Source of the DNA: an uncultured Flavobacteriales bacterium
GTDB lineage: Bacteria; Bacteroidota; Bacteroidia; Flavobacteriales_G; Salibacteraceae
Assembly: GCA_913020435.1 (NCBI GenBank)
Contig: CAJVZZ010000001.1
Coordinates: forward strand, 1 to 64,000
Reading direction: 5' to 3'
Length of the DNA: 64,000 nt
Below, piece by piece: positions 19,401 through 26,456 of the stretch (position 1 is the stretch's first letter; every line of letters begins with the position of its first letter). The notes beneath the pieces were generated by a model, which worked only from the letters and a program-made list of their open reading frames with translations, made no database searches and was not told where the DNA came from. A program made the position numbers and the translations under genes.

Positions 19401-19437
19401 ACAGCTTCATCAGTGCTTTCAGTAGCTCTTCACTCAT
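16432..19437 (-). CDS. ABCG-like ABC transporter, ATPase-permease fusion with N-terminal TerB-like domain
   Basis: A 1001-residue half-transporter. Residues 1-145 are helical and look TerB-like (LMKLFAMASDVDDITQESRNIVESYL). An all-beta region (about 160-260) follows, then the ATPase with Walker A GGSGAGKST near 275, signature ISGGQRKRLNIAL and Walker B LLYVDEPTSGLSS. An ABC2-type permease of about six helices runs from about 580 to 770. A long soluble insert rich in charged residues (about 790-950) precedes a final helix near 970-990. The layout matches eukaryotic-like ABCG/White exporters; the substrate is unknown. Confidence 0.85.
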   Translation of the reverse strand: MSEELLKALMKLFAMASDVDDITQESRNIVESYLTQELNSELVPTYLDLYDKNIKEIHHGEGKDALADKNVIEVCTKINTVLQQKQKVVILIRLLEYILADENISDHEFQFLRTTSATFKIPTDEFDDCLKFLEAEPQSIPDLLDILIISSEEKPELEKSQFIHRPGIEGKIIFLKFPSVEMYVLRYLGVDDLYLNGQILFANRAYPLNVGSSVRSGKVSPIFYSDVVSSFLVRTESEKIVFKAQDLVYRFTTGNIGVQPFKMCEENGKLIGIMGGSGAGKSTLLNILNGEYIPTEGQVTLNGIDIHKNPEKIKGVIGYVSQDDLLIEELTVFQNLYYNAKLIFGGKSDKEITTKVMDLLVSLGLKETIDLKVGSPMEKYISGGQRKRLNIALELIREPALLYVDEPTSGLSSRDSQNIMDLLKELTLKGKLIYVVIHQPSSDIFKMFDKLMILDVGGYLIYNGNPVEGIKYFKRAAKFANADEEDSSGNVNPEIIFNIIDQKVVDEFGNLTEDRKVDPQQWYNLYLKEIDSTVEMLPDPPSAPTIDFNLSGVVKQFKIFVTRDILSKLTNRQYMLINMLEAPVLALILSYFVRYYPFNGEDSEYVFLENENIPAYMFMSVVVALFIGLTVSAEEIIRDQKIRKRESFLNLNNSAYLISKILIMFLISAIQTFTFVFIGNNILEIEGMFWDYYLILFTIACFANVLGLNISASFNSAVTIYILIPFIIIPQLIFSGVIVKFDKLNPSISSRIKVPFIGEAMASRWAFEALAVNQFIENKFERYLYPYDKIQSMANFKKVYWIPELNSKIGYIENYYNDPEKQEKVQKSLELVRNEITAQNKVYPKLAYAGAENLVFGTVTDQDFQALKDYLKLQRTFYNKLHNRTLDDRDDAINYLTKDANINFTEAKNKHRNQALSDLVSNKLEISHIIEYQGRLIPQENPIYRDSESINSHFFAPQKKFFGNYLKTFWVNIVMIWLMTVLLIVTLFFDFFRKLLNLFDR

Positions 19438-19551
19438 AGGATGTTATGGATATAAATATCAATTGTAATTTTTTTTTTGAAAATCAAATATAAACAAGTA
19501 CTTCAAAAGTGCAAATATTGCATGACATCTTATTTTTAACAGTTCGGCATT

Positions 19552-20010
19552 TTAAGCTTCTCTATCGATTTGTCGCTTCAAATCTTTTTGCTTTAGACTT
19601 TCTCTTTTGTCGTGTAATTTTTTACCCTTTGCTAAAGAGAATTTGAGTTTTGCAAGTCCTTTTTCATTTACAAAAAGAAGAGTAGGTACGGCTGTAAAAC
19701 CTTTAATTAGCATGTGTTTCCTGATCTTTTTTATTTCTGTTTTATTCAGTAATAATTTACGGTCGCGTTTTGGTGTGTGGTTATCATAAGTTCCTTCGGT
19801 ATATTCAGCAACGAACATATTTCTCACGTACACTTCTTGTCCTAATAAACTTACAAAAGCTTCATTGATGTTGGCCTTGCTTTCTCTGATCGATTTTATT
19901 TCGGTTCCAGCCAATTGAATACCAGCAATGAAATCATCCATCAACTCAAATTCGTATCGAGCCTTATTGTTTTTTATATGAACGTCGTTAGTAAATCTTT
20001 TGTTAGCCAT
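19552..20010 (-). CDS. smpB: SsrA-binding protein SmpB
   Basis: A 152-residue tmRNA partner that places alanyl-tmRNA in stalled ribosomes for trans-translation. The OB-fold motif YEFELMDDFIAGIQLAGTEIKSIR is followed by AFV...VYVRNMFVAEY, and the basic tail ends KGKKLHDKRESLKQKD. The start at 20010 (MANKRFTND) fits the family. A longer frame with Met at 20052 adds 14 atypical residues. The tmRNA gene itself is not seen in the window. Confidence 0.95.
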   Translation of the reverse strand: MANKRFTNDVHIKNNKARYEFELMDDFIAGIQLAGTEIKSIRESKANINEAFVSLLGQEVYVRNMFVAEYTEGTYDNHTPKRDRKLLLNKTEIKKIRKHMLIKGFTAVPTLLFVNEKGLAKLKFSLAKGKKLHDKRESLKQKDLKRQIDREA

Positions 20011-20108
20011 TGTCCCACAAATGTATTCCTTTAAATGAGCTGTTATGCCCATTTATTCTGTCTTTTTATAGATATTGAGTATTAAAAAAATTTGCATTTT
20101 TTTCAAAA

Positions 20109-20128
20109 AATACCTATCAATAGGTATT
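20109..20128. promoter_or_regulatory. operator-like palindrome in the DUF4856-TonB receptor promoter
   Basis: A perfect 9-bp inverted repeat, AATACCTAT-CA-ATAGGTATT, whose right arm overlaps the -33 TTG of the promoter at 20127-20157. This geometry fits a repressor site. The regulator is not identified; by gene content a metal-responsive one is likely. Confidence 0.65.
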
Positions 20129-20157
20129 GTGGAGGTTGAACTCTGAGAGTACATTTG
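20127..20157 (+). promoter_or_regulatory. promoter of the DUF4856-imelysin-HTTM-TonB receptor operon
   Basis: TTG at 20127-20129, 20 bases, then TACATTTG at 20150-20157: a full match to the Bacteroidetes TTG-N17-23-TAnnTTTG promoter, 36 nt before the ATG at 20194. Confidence 0.75.
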
Positions 20158-20193
20158 CACCGTTATTTAAAATAAGTCTAAATAAAGATAAGG

Positions 20194-21369
20194 ATGAAAA
20201 AGATAGGTTATTTACTAGTTGGATTAGCAGTTTTTACTGCTTGTAAGAAAGAAGGTTGTACTGACAGTGCAGCTAATAATTATGTTGAAAAAGCTAAGAA
20301 AGATGATGGTTCTTGTACATATAATGCAGTCGTCACTCCAGTAGCAACCGCACCAAGTACTTATATGTTCGAACGAAACGGTGAGTCTTCGGTAAGTTTT
20401 TCGGGACAAGTAGAACGTTTGGATATGTTGTCTGAAATGGTTACTTACATGAAAACTGCGAATACTCCTGGTACTTCGATTGATGCTACTAAGCTGCTTA
20501 ATATGTATGCGAATGAAGCTTCTCCTTTTTCGAATGCGGATTTGAACGCTTCTACGAAACAGTTGAAAAATAAAACAGCTGGAGAAGATCCTGCGATAGT
20601 CGCTGAATTTGAAAAATTGATCAACGATATGGACATGGCTTCTGATTCTACTGAAGCCGGAAAATACGCTGCGGAAAGTGGGAAAATAGGTGTAGCTCAA
20701 TCAGGGTCTAAAGCATATTTACAAAGTGCATCTGGTCATGAATACACTCAGTTAATCGAGAAAGGTTTGATGGGAGCTGTAATGATGTATCAAATTTCTT
20801 TTGTCTATTTAGGAGATGATAAAATGAATGTTGATAATGAAGCAGTTGTAGAAAGCAAATCTTATACGAAAATGGAACATCATTGGGATGAAGCATTTGG
20901 TTATATGTTTGGAGCAACAGACTTTCCTACTGAAGGTTCTGATCGTTTTTGGGGTAAATATGCAGATGGTAGAAATGACTTGTTAGAATCGAATTCTAAG
21001 TTAATGAATGCGTTTATTGCAGGTAGATTTGCTATCACGCAAAAAGATAACGTTGCAAGAGATGCACAAATTACCATTATTAGAACTGAATTAGAAAAAG
21101 TTTGTGCTGGCACAGCTATTCATTATTTAAATTCTACAAAAAGCAAAATTACTGATGACGCTTTAAGAAATCATGCATTAAGTGAAGCTTGGGCTTTCAT
21201 AGGTGGTTTACAATTTGCTAAAGATGGTAAACTTACTGCTGCTCGGATTCTTGAACTCAAAGCATTGATTGGAACTGATTTTTATGCTGTTACAGCTGCA
21301 AATCTTACTGCTGTGAGAGATGCTTTAGCTACAACTTATGGTTTTGAATCTATTAAAGAGCAACTTTAA
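20194..21369 (+). CDS. DUF4856-family lipoprotein
   Basis: A 391-residue lipoprotein (VFTACKKEGC, lipidated Cys at about residue 17). A short GCTDSAANN...DDGSCTYN motif typical of marine Bacteroidetes secreted proteins comes first, then a long helical domain of the DUF4856 type: SFSGQVERLDMLSEMVTYMKTAN, HYWDEAFGY-like HHWDEAFGYMFGATDFP, and AHALSEAW-like NHALSEAWAFIGGLQF. Members are found beside imelysin genes, as here (2-nt gap), and resemble imelysins in fold, so a role in periplasmic or surface metal capture is inferred. It is the first gene of a four-gene operon. Confidence 0.85.
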   Translation: MKKIGYLLVGLAVFTACKKEGCTDSAANNYVEKAKKDDGSCTYNAVVTPVATAPSTYMFERNGESSVSFSGQVERLDMLSEMVTYMKTANTPGTSIDATKLLNMYANEASPFSNADLNASTKQLKNKTAGEDPAIVAEFEKLINDMDMASDSTEAGKYAAESGKIGVAQSGSKAYLQSASGHEYTQLIEKGLMGAVMMYQISFVYLGDDKMNVDNEAVVESKSYTKMEHHWDEAFGYMFGATDFPTEGSDRFWGKYADGRNDLLESNSKLMNAFIAGRFAITQKDNVARDAQITIIRTELEKVCAGTAIHYLNSTKSKITDDALRNHALSEAWAFIGGLQFAKDGKLTAARILELKALIGTDFYAVTAANLTAVRDALATTYGFESIKEQL

Positions 21370-21371
21370 GT

Positions 21372-22499
21372 ATGCGATTGAGTTTAGGATTTTTGATAAT
21401 AGTTCTGGGTTTATTGTCTTGCAAAAAAGAGGATCCCAACTTACCTGAGCTGCCAAATACGAGTAGTGCCTTTTATTTAGAAGACTTGCTTAAAAGTTGG
21501 TCGGGTTCTATCATTGTTCCAAATTATGAAAAGTACAATACAGATGCAGCTGACTTGAAGTCAGCTGCATCTGCTTTTCAATCCGATGTTTCTGTATCTA
21601 ATCTAGAAATTTTGAGAGCTAAATGGAAGGTTGCTTATCTTTCTTGGCAAACAGTATCAATGTACGAATTTGGACCTGCTGCGAATATTACATTGCGGGG
21701 ACAAACCAATATTTATCCTTTAGATACTGCAGAATTGAACGGTTTAGTGAGAGCAGGTTCAACTAACATCACGGGTGCTAATCGATTGGATGTGAAAGGT
21801 TTTCCTGCAATTGATTATTTAATTAATTCGGGTTCAATTGAATCTGTGTTATCTACTTTCACAGATGCTTCTTCTGGGAGTAATCGTTTGGGTTATTTAT
21901 TGGAGGTTGTATCTCAAATTGCTGATAATGCCTCTGGAGTTAGCACGAAATGGTCAAGTGCTGGAAGCAATTATGTTAGTCAATTTAATTCGGCAATAGG
22001 AACAGATGTCGGTAGTAGTTTAGGATTAACTATAAATGCTTTGAATGAGCATATTGAACGTTTTCTTAGAGACGGTAAATTGGGAATACCGAATGGAAAT
22101 AGAAATTTTTCGGGAACAGCTTTGCCAAATCATGTTGAAGCATTTTATAATGGTGAAAGTTCTAATGAATTAGCACTTCAAAATGTGATTGCAATTCAAT
22201 CACTTTACTTAGGACAACCTGTTGATGGAACAGATGGAATTGGACTCGATGATTATTTAGTGAGTTTAAACGCAACCTATAACAGCGGCTCATTGAATGA
22301 TGCTATAAAAAATCAATTTTTGATGTGTATAGAAACTATCGAAGCACTTCCAAAACCATTGAAAGATAATCTGGTTAGTAATAAAGCTAAAGTTGACGAC
22401 GCTGTAAAGGCTCTTCAAAAGCTTGTGGTACTTCTGAAAGTCGATGTCCCATCTGCGACAGGAATATTAATTACGTATCAAGATAATGACGGAGACTAG
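21372..22499 (+). CDS. imelysin-family lipoprotein
   Basis: A 375-residue lipoprotein (LGLLSCKKED, Cys at about 17). The imelysin/M75 fold is indicated by RAKWKVAYLSWQTVSMYEFGPA, then GFPAIDYLINS (the family's G-x-D/E-x-L segment), and NALNEHIERFLRDGKLGIPNG. The canonical GxHxxE iron motif is not obvious, as in imelysin-like proteins that lack it. Such proteins are induced on iron starvation and are thought to bind iron or haem-like ligands. Its 3' end overlaps the HTTM gene by 14 nt. Confidence 0.88.
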   Translation: MRLSLGFLIIVLGLLSCKKEDPNLPELPNTSSAFYLEDLLKSWSGSIIVPNYEKYNTDAADLKSAASAFQSDVSVSNLEILRAKWKVAYLSWQTVSMYEFGPAANITLRGQTNIYPLDTAELNGLVRAGSTNITGANRLDVKGFPAIDYLINSGSIESVLSTFTDASSGSNRLGYLLEVVSQIADNASGVSTKWSSAGSNYVSQFNSAIGTDVGSSLGLTINALNEHIERFLRDGKLGIPNGNRNFSGTALPNHVEAFYNGESSNELALQNVIAIQSLYLGQPVDGTDGIGLDDYLVSLNATYNSGSLNDAIKNQFLMCIETIEALPKPLKDNLVSNKAKVDDAVKALQKLVVLLKVDVPSATGILITYQDNDGD

Positions 22500-23850
22500 T
22501 AAATTACTTTTTTCTAGAATTAAAAATAATTTAATCACCAAAGAAGTAGATATTGCTCCTTTGGTGATTTTTCGTTTAGTATTTTCTCTATTGATGCTAT
22601 CGAGTTTAGTTCGTTTTTGGGCTAAAGGTTGGATCTATGATGTATACATTCTACCTACATTTCATTTTAAATATTTTGGATTTGAATGGATAGAAGCACT
22701 TGGTGATCCGGGCATCTATGTTTTATTTTTACTTGTAATGCTGTCCTCAGTATTTATGTTCTTTGGTTTTTTTTACCGAATAGCTGCTGCAGTATTTTTT
22801 CTGGGTTTCACATACATTGAGCTCATTGATAAAACTACTTATTTGAATCACTATTATTTCGTTAGCTTGATTGCTTTTTTAATGGTTTTTTTGCCAGCTA
22901 ATCAGTACTTTTCTATAGATTGTAAATTGAATCCTAAACTGCAGAGTAGAACTATTCAGGCTTGGTCTGTTAATCTTTTGAAATTGCAATTGGGAATCGT
23001 TTATTTCTTCGCTGGAATTGCAAAACTCAATTATGAATGGCTCGTAAATGCAATGCCACTAAAAATCTGGTTACCAGCGCATGCCTCAAAACCAGTTATA
23101 GGATTCTTGTTCAAATATACTGGTGTGTCTTATTTGTTTAGTTGGTTTGGTGCCCTGTACGATTTGGCAATTCCGTTTTTATTGCTGTCCAAGAAATTTA
23201 GACCCATGGCTTACCTATTGGTTATAATATTTCATGTTTTAACTTATTGGTTGTTTCCAATCGGAATGTTTCCTTTCATCATGATTAGCTGCACCTTGAT
23301 TTTTTTCTCTGAAGAATTCCATAAAAATTTGCTTCGTAGATTGGAAGTTATGGTGCAATGGAAGAATAAGGACAGTTCAGTATTCTCGACCCCAAGAATT
23401 GGTTCTTTTGGAATACTAAGTATCGTATTACTGATATGTTTTCAAGTAGTGTTTCCTTTTCGCCATTTGGTATATGAAGGTCCATTGTTTTGGCATGAGC
23501 AAGGCTACCGTTTTGGTTGGAGAGTAATGCTAATTGAAAAGGCTGGAACTGCTTTTTTTTATGCTTCAGAACTCGAAACCAATAAACATTTTGAAATACG
23601 AAATTCGGATTATCTTACCGCCAACCAAGAGAAAATGATGGCAACACAACCCGATATGATTTTAGAGTTCGCTCACCATATTGCAGACGATTTAAAGACT
23701 AAAGGCTGGGAGAATCCAGAGATAAGGTCTGAAGTGTATGTTACTTTAAATGGCAGTGGAACTAGACCGTTTATTGATTCAAAAATTAATCTTGTTTCTA
23801 TCCAAGACTCTTGGAAAGAAAAGCAATGGATTTTACCATTTGAAAATTGA
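22486..23850 (+). CDS. HTTM-domain membrane protein (vitamin K-dependent carboxylase-like)
   Basis: A 454-residue polytopic protein. The N-terminal HTTM module has IDIAPLVIFRLVFSLLMLSSLVRFW-like sequence (DIAPLVIFRLVFSLLML), DKTTYLNHYYFVSLIAFLMVFLP, LLKLQLGIVYFFAGIAKLN and FHVLTYWLFPIGMFPFIM, which match the bacterial homologues of gamma-glutamyl carboxylase. The C-terminal ~130 residues are soluble with HLVYEGPLFWHEQGYRFGWRVML. Carboxylase activity in bacterial HTTM proteins is unproven. It overlaps imelysin upstream and the TonB receptor downstream (TTGA), so it is translationally coupled. Confidence 0.88.
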   Translation: MTETSKLLFSRIKNNLITKEVDIAPLVIFRLVFSLLMLSSLVRFWAKGWIYDVYILPTFHFKYFGFEWIEALGDPGIYVLFLLVMLSSVFMFFGFFYRIAAAVFFLGFTYIELIDKTTYLNHYYFVSLIAFLMVFLPANQYFSIDCKLNPKLQSRTIQAWSVNLLKLQLGIVYFFAGIAKLNYEWLVNAMPLKIWLPAHASKPVIGFLFKYTGVSYLFSWFGALYDLAIPFLLLSKKFRPMAYLLVIIFHVLTYWLFPIGMFPFIMISCTLIFFSEEFHKNLLRRLEVMVQWKNKDSSVFSTPRIGSFGILSIVLLICFQVVFPFRHLVYEGPLFWHEQGYRFGWRVMLIEKAGTAFFYASELETNKHFEIRNSDYLTANQEKMMATQPDMILEFAHHIADDLKTKGWENPEIRSEVYVTLNGSGTRPFIDSKINLVSIQDSWKEKQWILPFEN

Positions 23851-26267
23851 GTATCAGAAATTTCATAACGATTGTGTTACTTGTCATTGGACAATTACTC
23901 TCCGCCCAAAAAGCAAGTCTTGAAGGGAGAGTTGTGTGGGAAAGTAATGGAAAAGCTGCTACGGAAAGTGAAATAATTCTGAAATACACACCTTATAAAA
24001 CCAAAACAGATAAACAAGGAAATTATAAATTAAGTCATTTAAAATCAGGGAATTATACGGTCGTAGCTTTTACGTTAGGTCTTGAAACAACCGAACAAGA
24101 TGTTGTTTTAAAACCAGGAAAAAATACCTTGGATTTTGATTTGGACAGTATTTCTATTGAATTGAATGAATTTGTGGTTCTGGAGGAGGCAAGTTCAAGT
24201 TTTGGTCTAATGCACATGTCAGCAGTAGAGGGAATGGATATCTACTCAGCAAAAAAGAGTGAGGTAATTATAATGGATCAAATAGATGTGAACTTGGCAA
24301 CCAATAACTCTAGACAAATTTACAGTCGAATTGCAGGCCTAACCATTTGGGAAAGTAGTGCTGGTGGTTTGCAATTAGATATTGGTGGAAGAGGTCTAAG
24401 TCCAAATAGAACCAGTAATTTCAATACCAGACAAAATGGATATGATATTGCAGCTGATGCTCTAGGTTATCCAGAAAGTTATTATACTCCACCTTCAGAG
24501 GCTATCGAACGCATTGAAGTAACGCGTGGAGCATCTAGTTTACAATATGGAACTCAATTTGGCGGAGTATTAAATTTTGATTTAAGAGGACCTAATCCTG
24601 ATAAAAAAATGGATGTCTTGTTGAGACAAAGTATTGGCTCTTACGGCCTTTTTAATACGTTTAATTCTATTGGTGGAACGAACAAGGATATTGGCTATTA
24701 CGGTTTTATTAATTATAAACAAGGAAACGGTTGGCGTCCAAATAGTGAGTTTAATTCTATTGTTGGCCATGTGCAGTTACACCACAAAATCAATGATAAG
24801 CTCAGTTATAAAATTGAATTTACAAAAATGAATTATACTGCCCAGCAACCAGGAGGATTAACAGATACCTTGTTTAATAGAGATGCTGGACAGAGTATCC
24901 GAGAAAGAAATTGGTTTGCTGTAGATTGGAATGTTGGTGCAGTAGTTTTGAGTTATCGCTTGAATTCAAAGTGGAGATTTGAAATGCGAAATTTTGGGTT
25001 AATTGGCTCAAGAGATGCGCTAGGAATTCTAGGCTATATAAACCGACCCGATCCTTTGGGAAAGAGAGATTTAATAAAAGACGAATACCTAAATGTAGGG
25101 AATGAAACGCGGATGATTCATACCTACAACTTTTTAGGAAATCCAAATAATTTGTTGTTGGGCGTTAGATATTATCGTGGTTTTACAAAAAGAAAACAAG
25201 GAGATGGCTCTATTGACAGTGATGCTAATTTTGAATACGCTGATCCCGATAAGCCAGAATACAGCAATTATAGATTTCCAAGTCAAAATATAGCTGCTTT
25301 CACAGAGAATGTATTTCAATTCTCTGAACGTTGGAGTATTACCCCAGGATTTAGAATGGAACATATTATTACAGAATCAGTAGGAAGTTACAATGTTCAA
25401 TATTTTAATTTGGCGGGTGAGTCTTTGTTTGACACAACTATTGCAGATCATCAAAGTAGTTCCCGTGGTTTTGCGATTGGAGGAATTGGAACAGCATATA
25501 AATTCAAGAATAATGAGGTTTATGCTAATATAAGTCAGAATTATCGAGCAATCAATTTTAACGATATGCGCATAAATAATCCTAATCTGCGAGTAGATCC
25601 AGATTTGCAAGATGAAACCGGTTTTTCGGCTGATCTTGGTTTACGAGGTAATTTGAGTAAATACTTTATTTACGATGTAAGCCTTTATTATTTGCAATAC
25701 TCAGGCAGGATTGGAACAGTTGCTAGAGTAAATGAAAATACGTTTAGAATTTATCGCTTTAGAACAAATGTATCGGACTCAAGAAATCTTGGAATAGAGT
25801 CTTTTGGTGAAGTTGATTTGTTGGGAATTATAACCAAAGGAAAATCTAAAATAAATTTGAATTTGTTTAGTAATTTCACTTTGCAAGACGCTCGATATGT
25901 GAATTCTGCAGAAGCAGCCTTTGAAAATAAAAAGGTAGAAAATGCACCAAGCCTGATTTTAAAAACGGGTATGAATATAAAATGGAAAAAATTTAAAATT
26001 GGTTATCAATACTCATATAATTCGGAGCAGTTTTCAGATGCTACCAATGCAGTTTACACTGATAATGCTTTGGCAGGAGTTATACCAGCCTTTTGGGTTA
26101 TGGATTTAAGCACCAGTTACGAGTACAAAAAATGGAAATTCGAAACGGGTATCAATAACCTAACTGACAATCGATATTTTACAAGACGTGCTGCAGGTTA
26201 TCCAGGACCTGGAATTATACCTGCTGATCCAATTAATTTTTATGGAGCAGTTCAGCTGCATTTTTAA
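23847..26267 (+). CDS. TonB-dependent receptor, FecA-like
   Basis: An 806-residue outer-membrane receptor. A signal peptide (1-20, LLSAQ) is followed by a carboxypeptidase-like beta sandwich (ASLEGRVVWESNGKAATESEI; about 22-105), a plug domain (about 125-245) with RGLSPNRTSNF and the plug end IERIEVTRGASSLQYGTQFGG, and a 22-strand barrel ending AVQLHF. The TTG start overlaps the HTTM stop. The plug resembles FecA-type siderophore receptors. With the imelysin and DUF4856 lipoproteins it probably captures an iron complex at the cell surface. No TonB, ABC transporter or surface sensor follows. Confidence 0.92.
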   Translation: MSIRNFITIVLLVIGQLLSAQKASLEGRVVWESNGKAATESEIILKYTPYKTKTDKQGNYKLSHLKSGNYTVVAFTLGLETTEQDVVLKPGKNTLDFDLDSISIELNEFVVLEEASSSFGLMHMSAVEGMDIYSAKKSEVIIMDQIDVNLATNNSRQIYSRIAGLTIWESSAGGLQLDIGGRGLSPNRTSNFNTRQNGYDIAADALGYPESYYTPPSEAIERIEVTRGASSLQYGTQFGGVLNFDLRGPNPDKKMDVLLRQSIGSYGLFNTFNSIGGTNKDIGYYGFINYKQGNGWRPNSEFNSIVGHVQLHHKINDKLSYKIEFTKMNYTAQQPGGLTDTLFNRDAGQSIRERNWFAVDWNVGAVVLSYRLNSKWRFEMRNFGLIGSRDALGILGYINRPDPLGKRDLIKDEYLNVGNETRMIHTYNFLGNPNNLLLGVRYYRGFTKRKQGDGSIDSDANFEYADPDKPEYSNYRFPSQNIAAFTENVFQFSERWSITPGFRMEHIITESVGSYNVQYFNLAGESLFDTTIADHQSSSRGFAIGGIGTAYKFKNNEVYANISQNYRAINFNDMRINNPNLRVDPDLQDETGFSADLGLRGNLSKYFIYDVSLYYLQYSGRIGTVARVNENTFRIYRFRTNVSDSRNLGIESFGEVDLLGIITKGKSKINLNLFSNFTLQDARYVNSAEAAFENKKVENAPSLILKTGMNIKWKKFKIGYQYSYNSEQFSDATNAVYTDNALAGVIPAFWVMDLSTSYEYKKWKFETGINNLTDNRYFTRRAAGYPGPGIIPADPINFYGAVQLHF

Positions 26268-26370
26268 ATTATTATCCGCTTTTTGTTGAAACAGATTCTT
26301 GCTTACTCTGTAATGCTTGGAGCAACTTCTGTTCAAATACGATTACTAATTAGCGCCTATTAAGCTATTC

Positions 26371-26396
26371 GTTATGCTTGCGAAAGCTGGAATCTC
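26371..26396 (-). repeat. REP-like stem-loop element
   Basis: On the minus strand it reads GAGATTCC-AGCTT-TCGC-AAGC-ATAAC. It has the same GAGAT...CATRAC frame as the elements at 28194-28261 and 41332-41358, around a different small hairpin. Confidence 0.45.
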
Positions 26397-26433
26397 AAGT
26401 TAAACCAGCACGTATTCAACAAGCTGTAAATTA

Positions 26434-26441
26434 TAACTTTG
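26434..26441 (+). promoter_or_regulatory. -7 promoter element of the SulP gene
   Basis: TAACTTTG matches TAnnTTTG and lies 15 nt before the ATG at 26457. No clear -33 box is seen. Confidence 0.45.
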
Positions 26442-26456
26442 ACACTTAGTTAAGTT

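Noticed and set aside
20011-20052. Longer SmpB start at 20052
   Set aside because: The extra 14 residues are not SmpB-like. MANKRFTND at 20010 fits the family.
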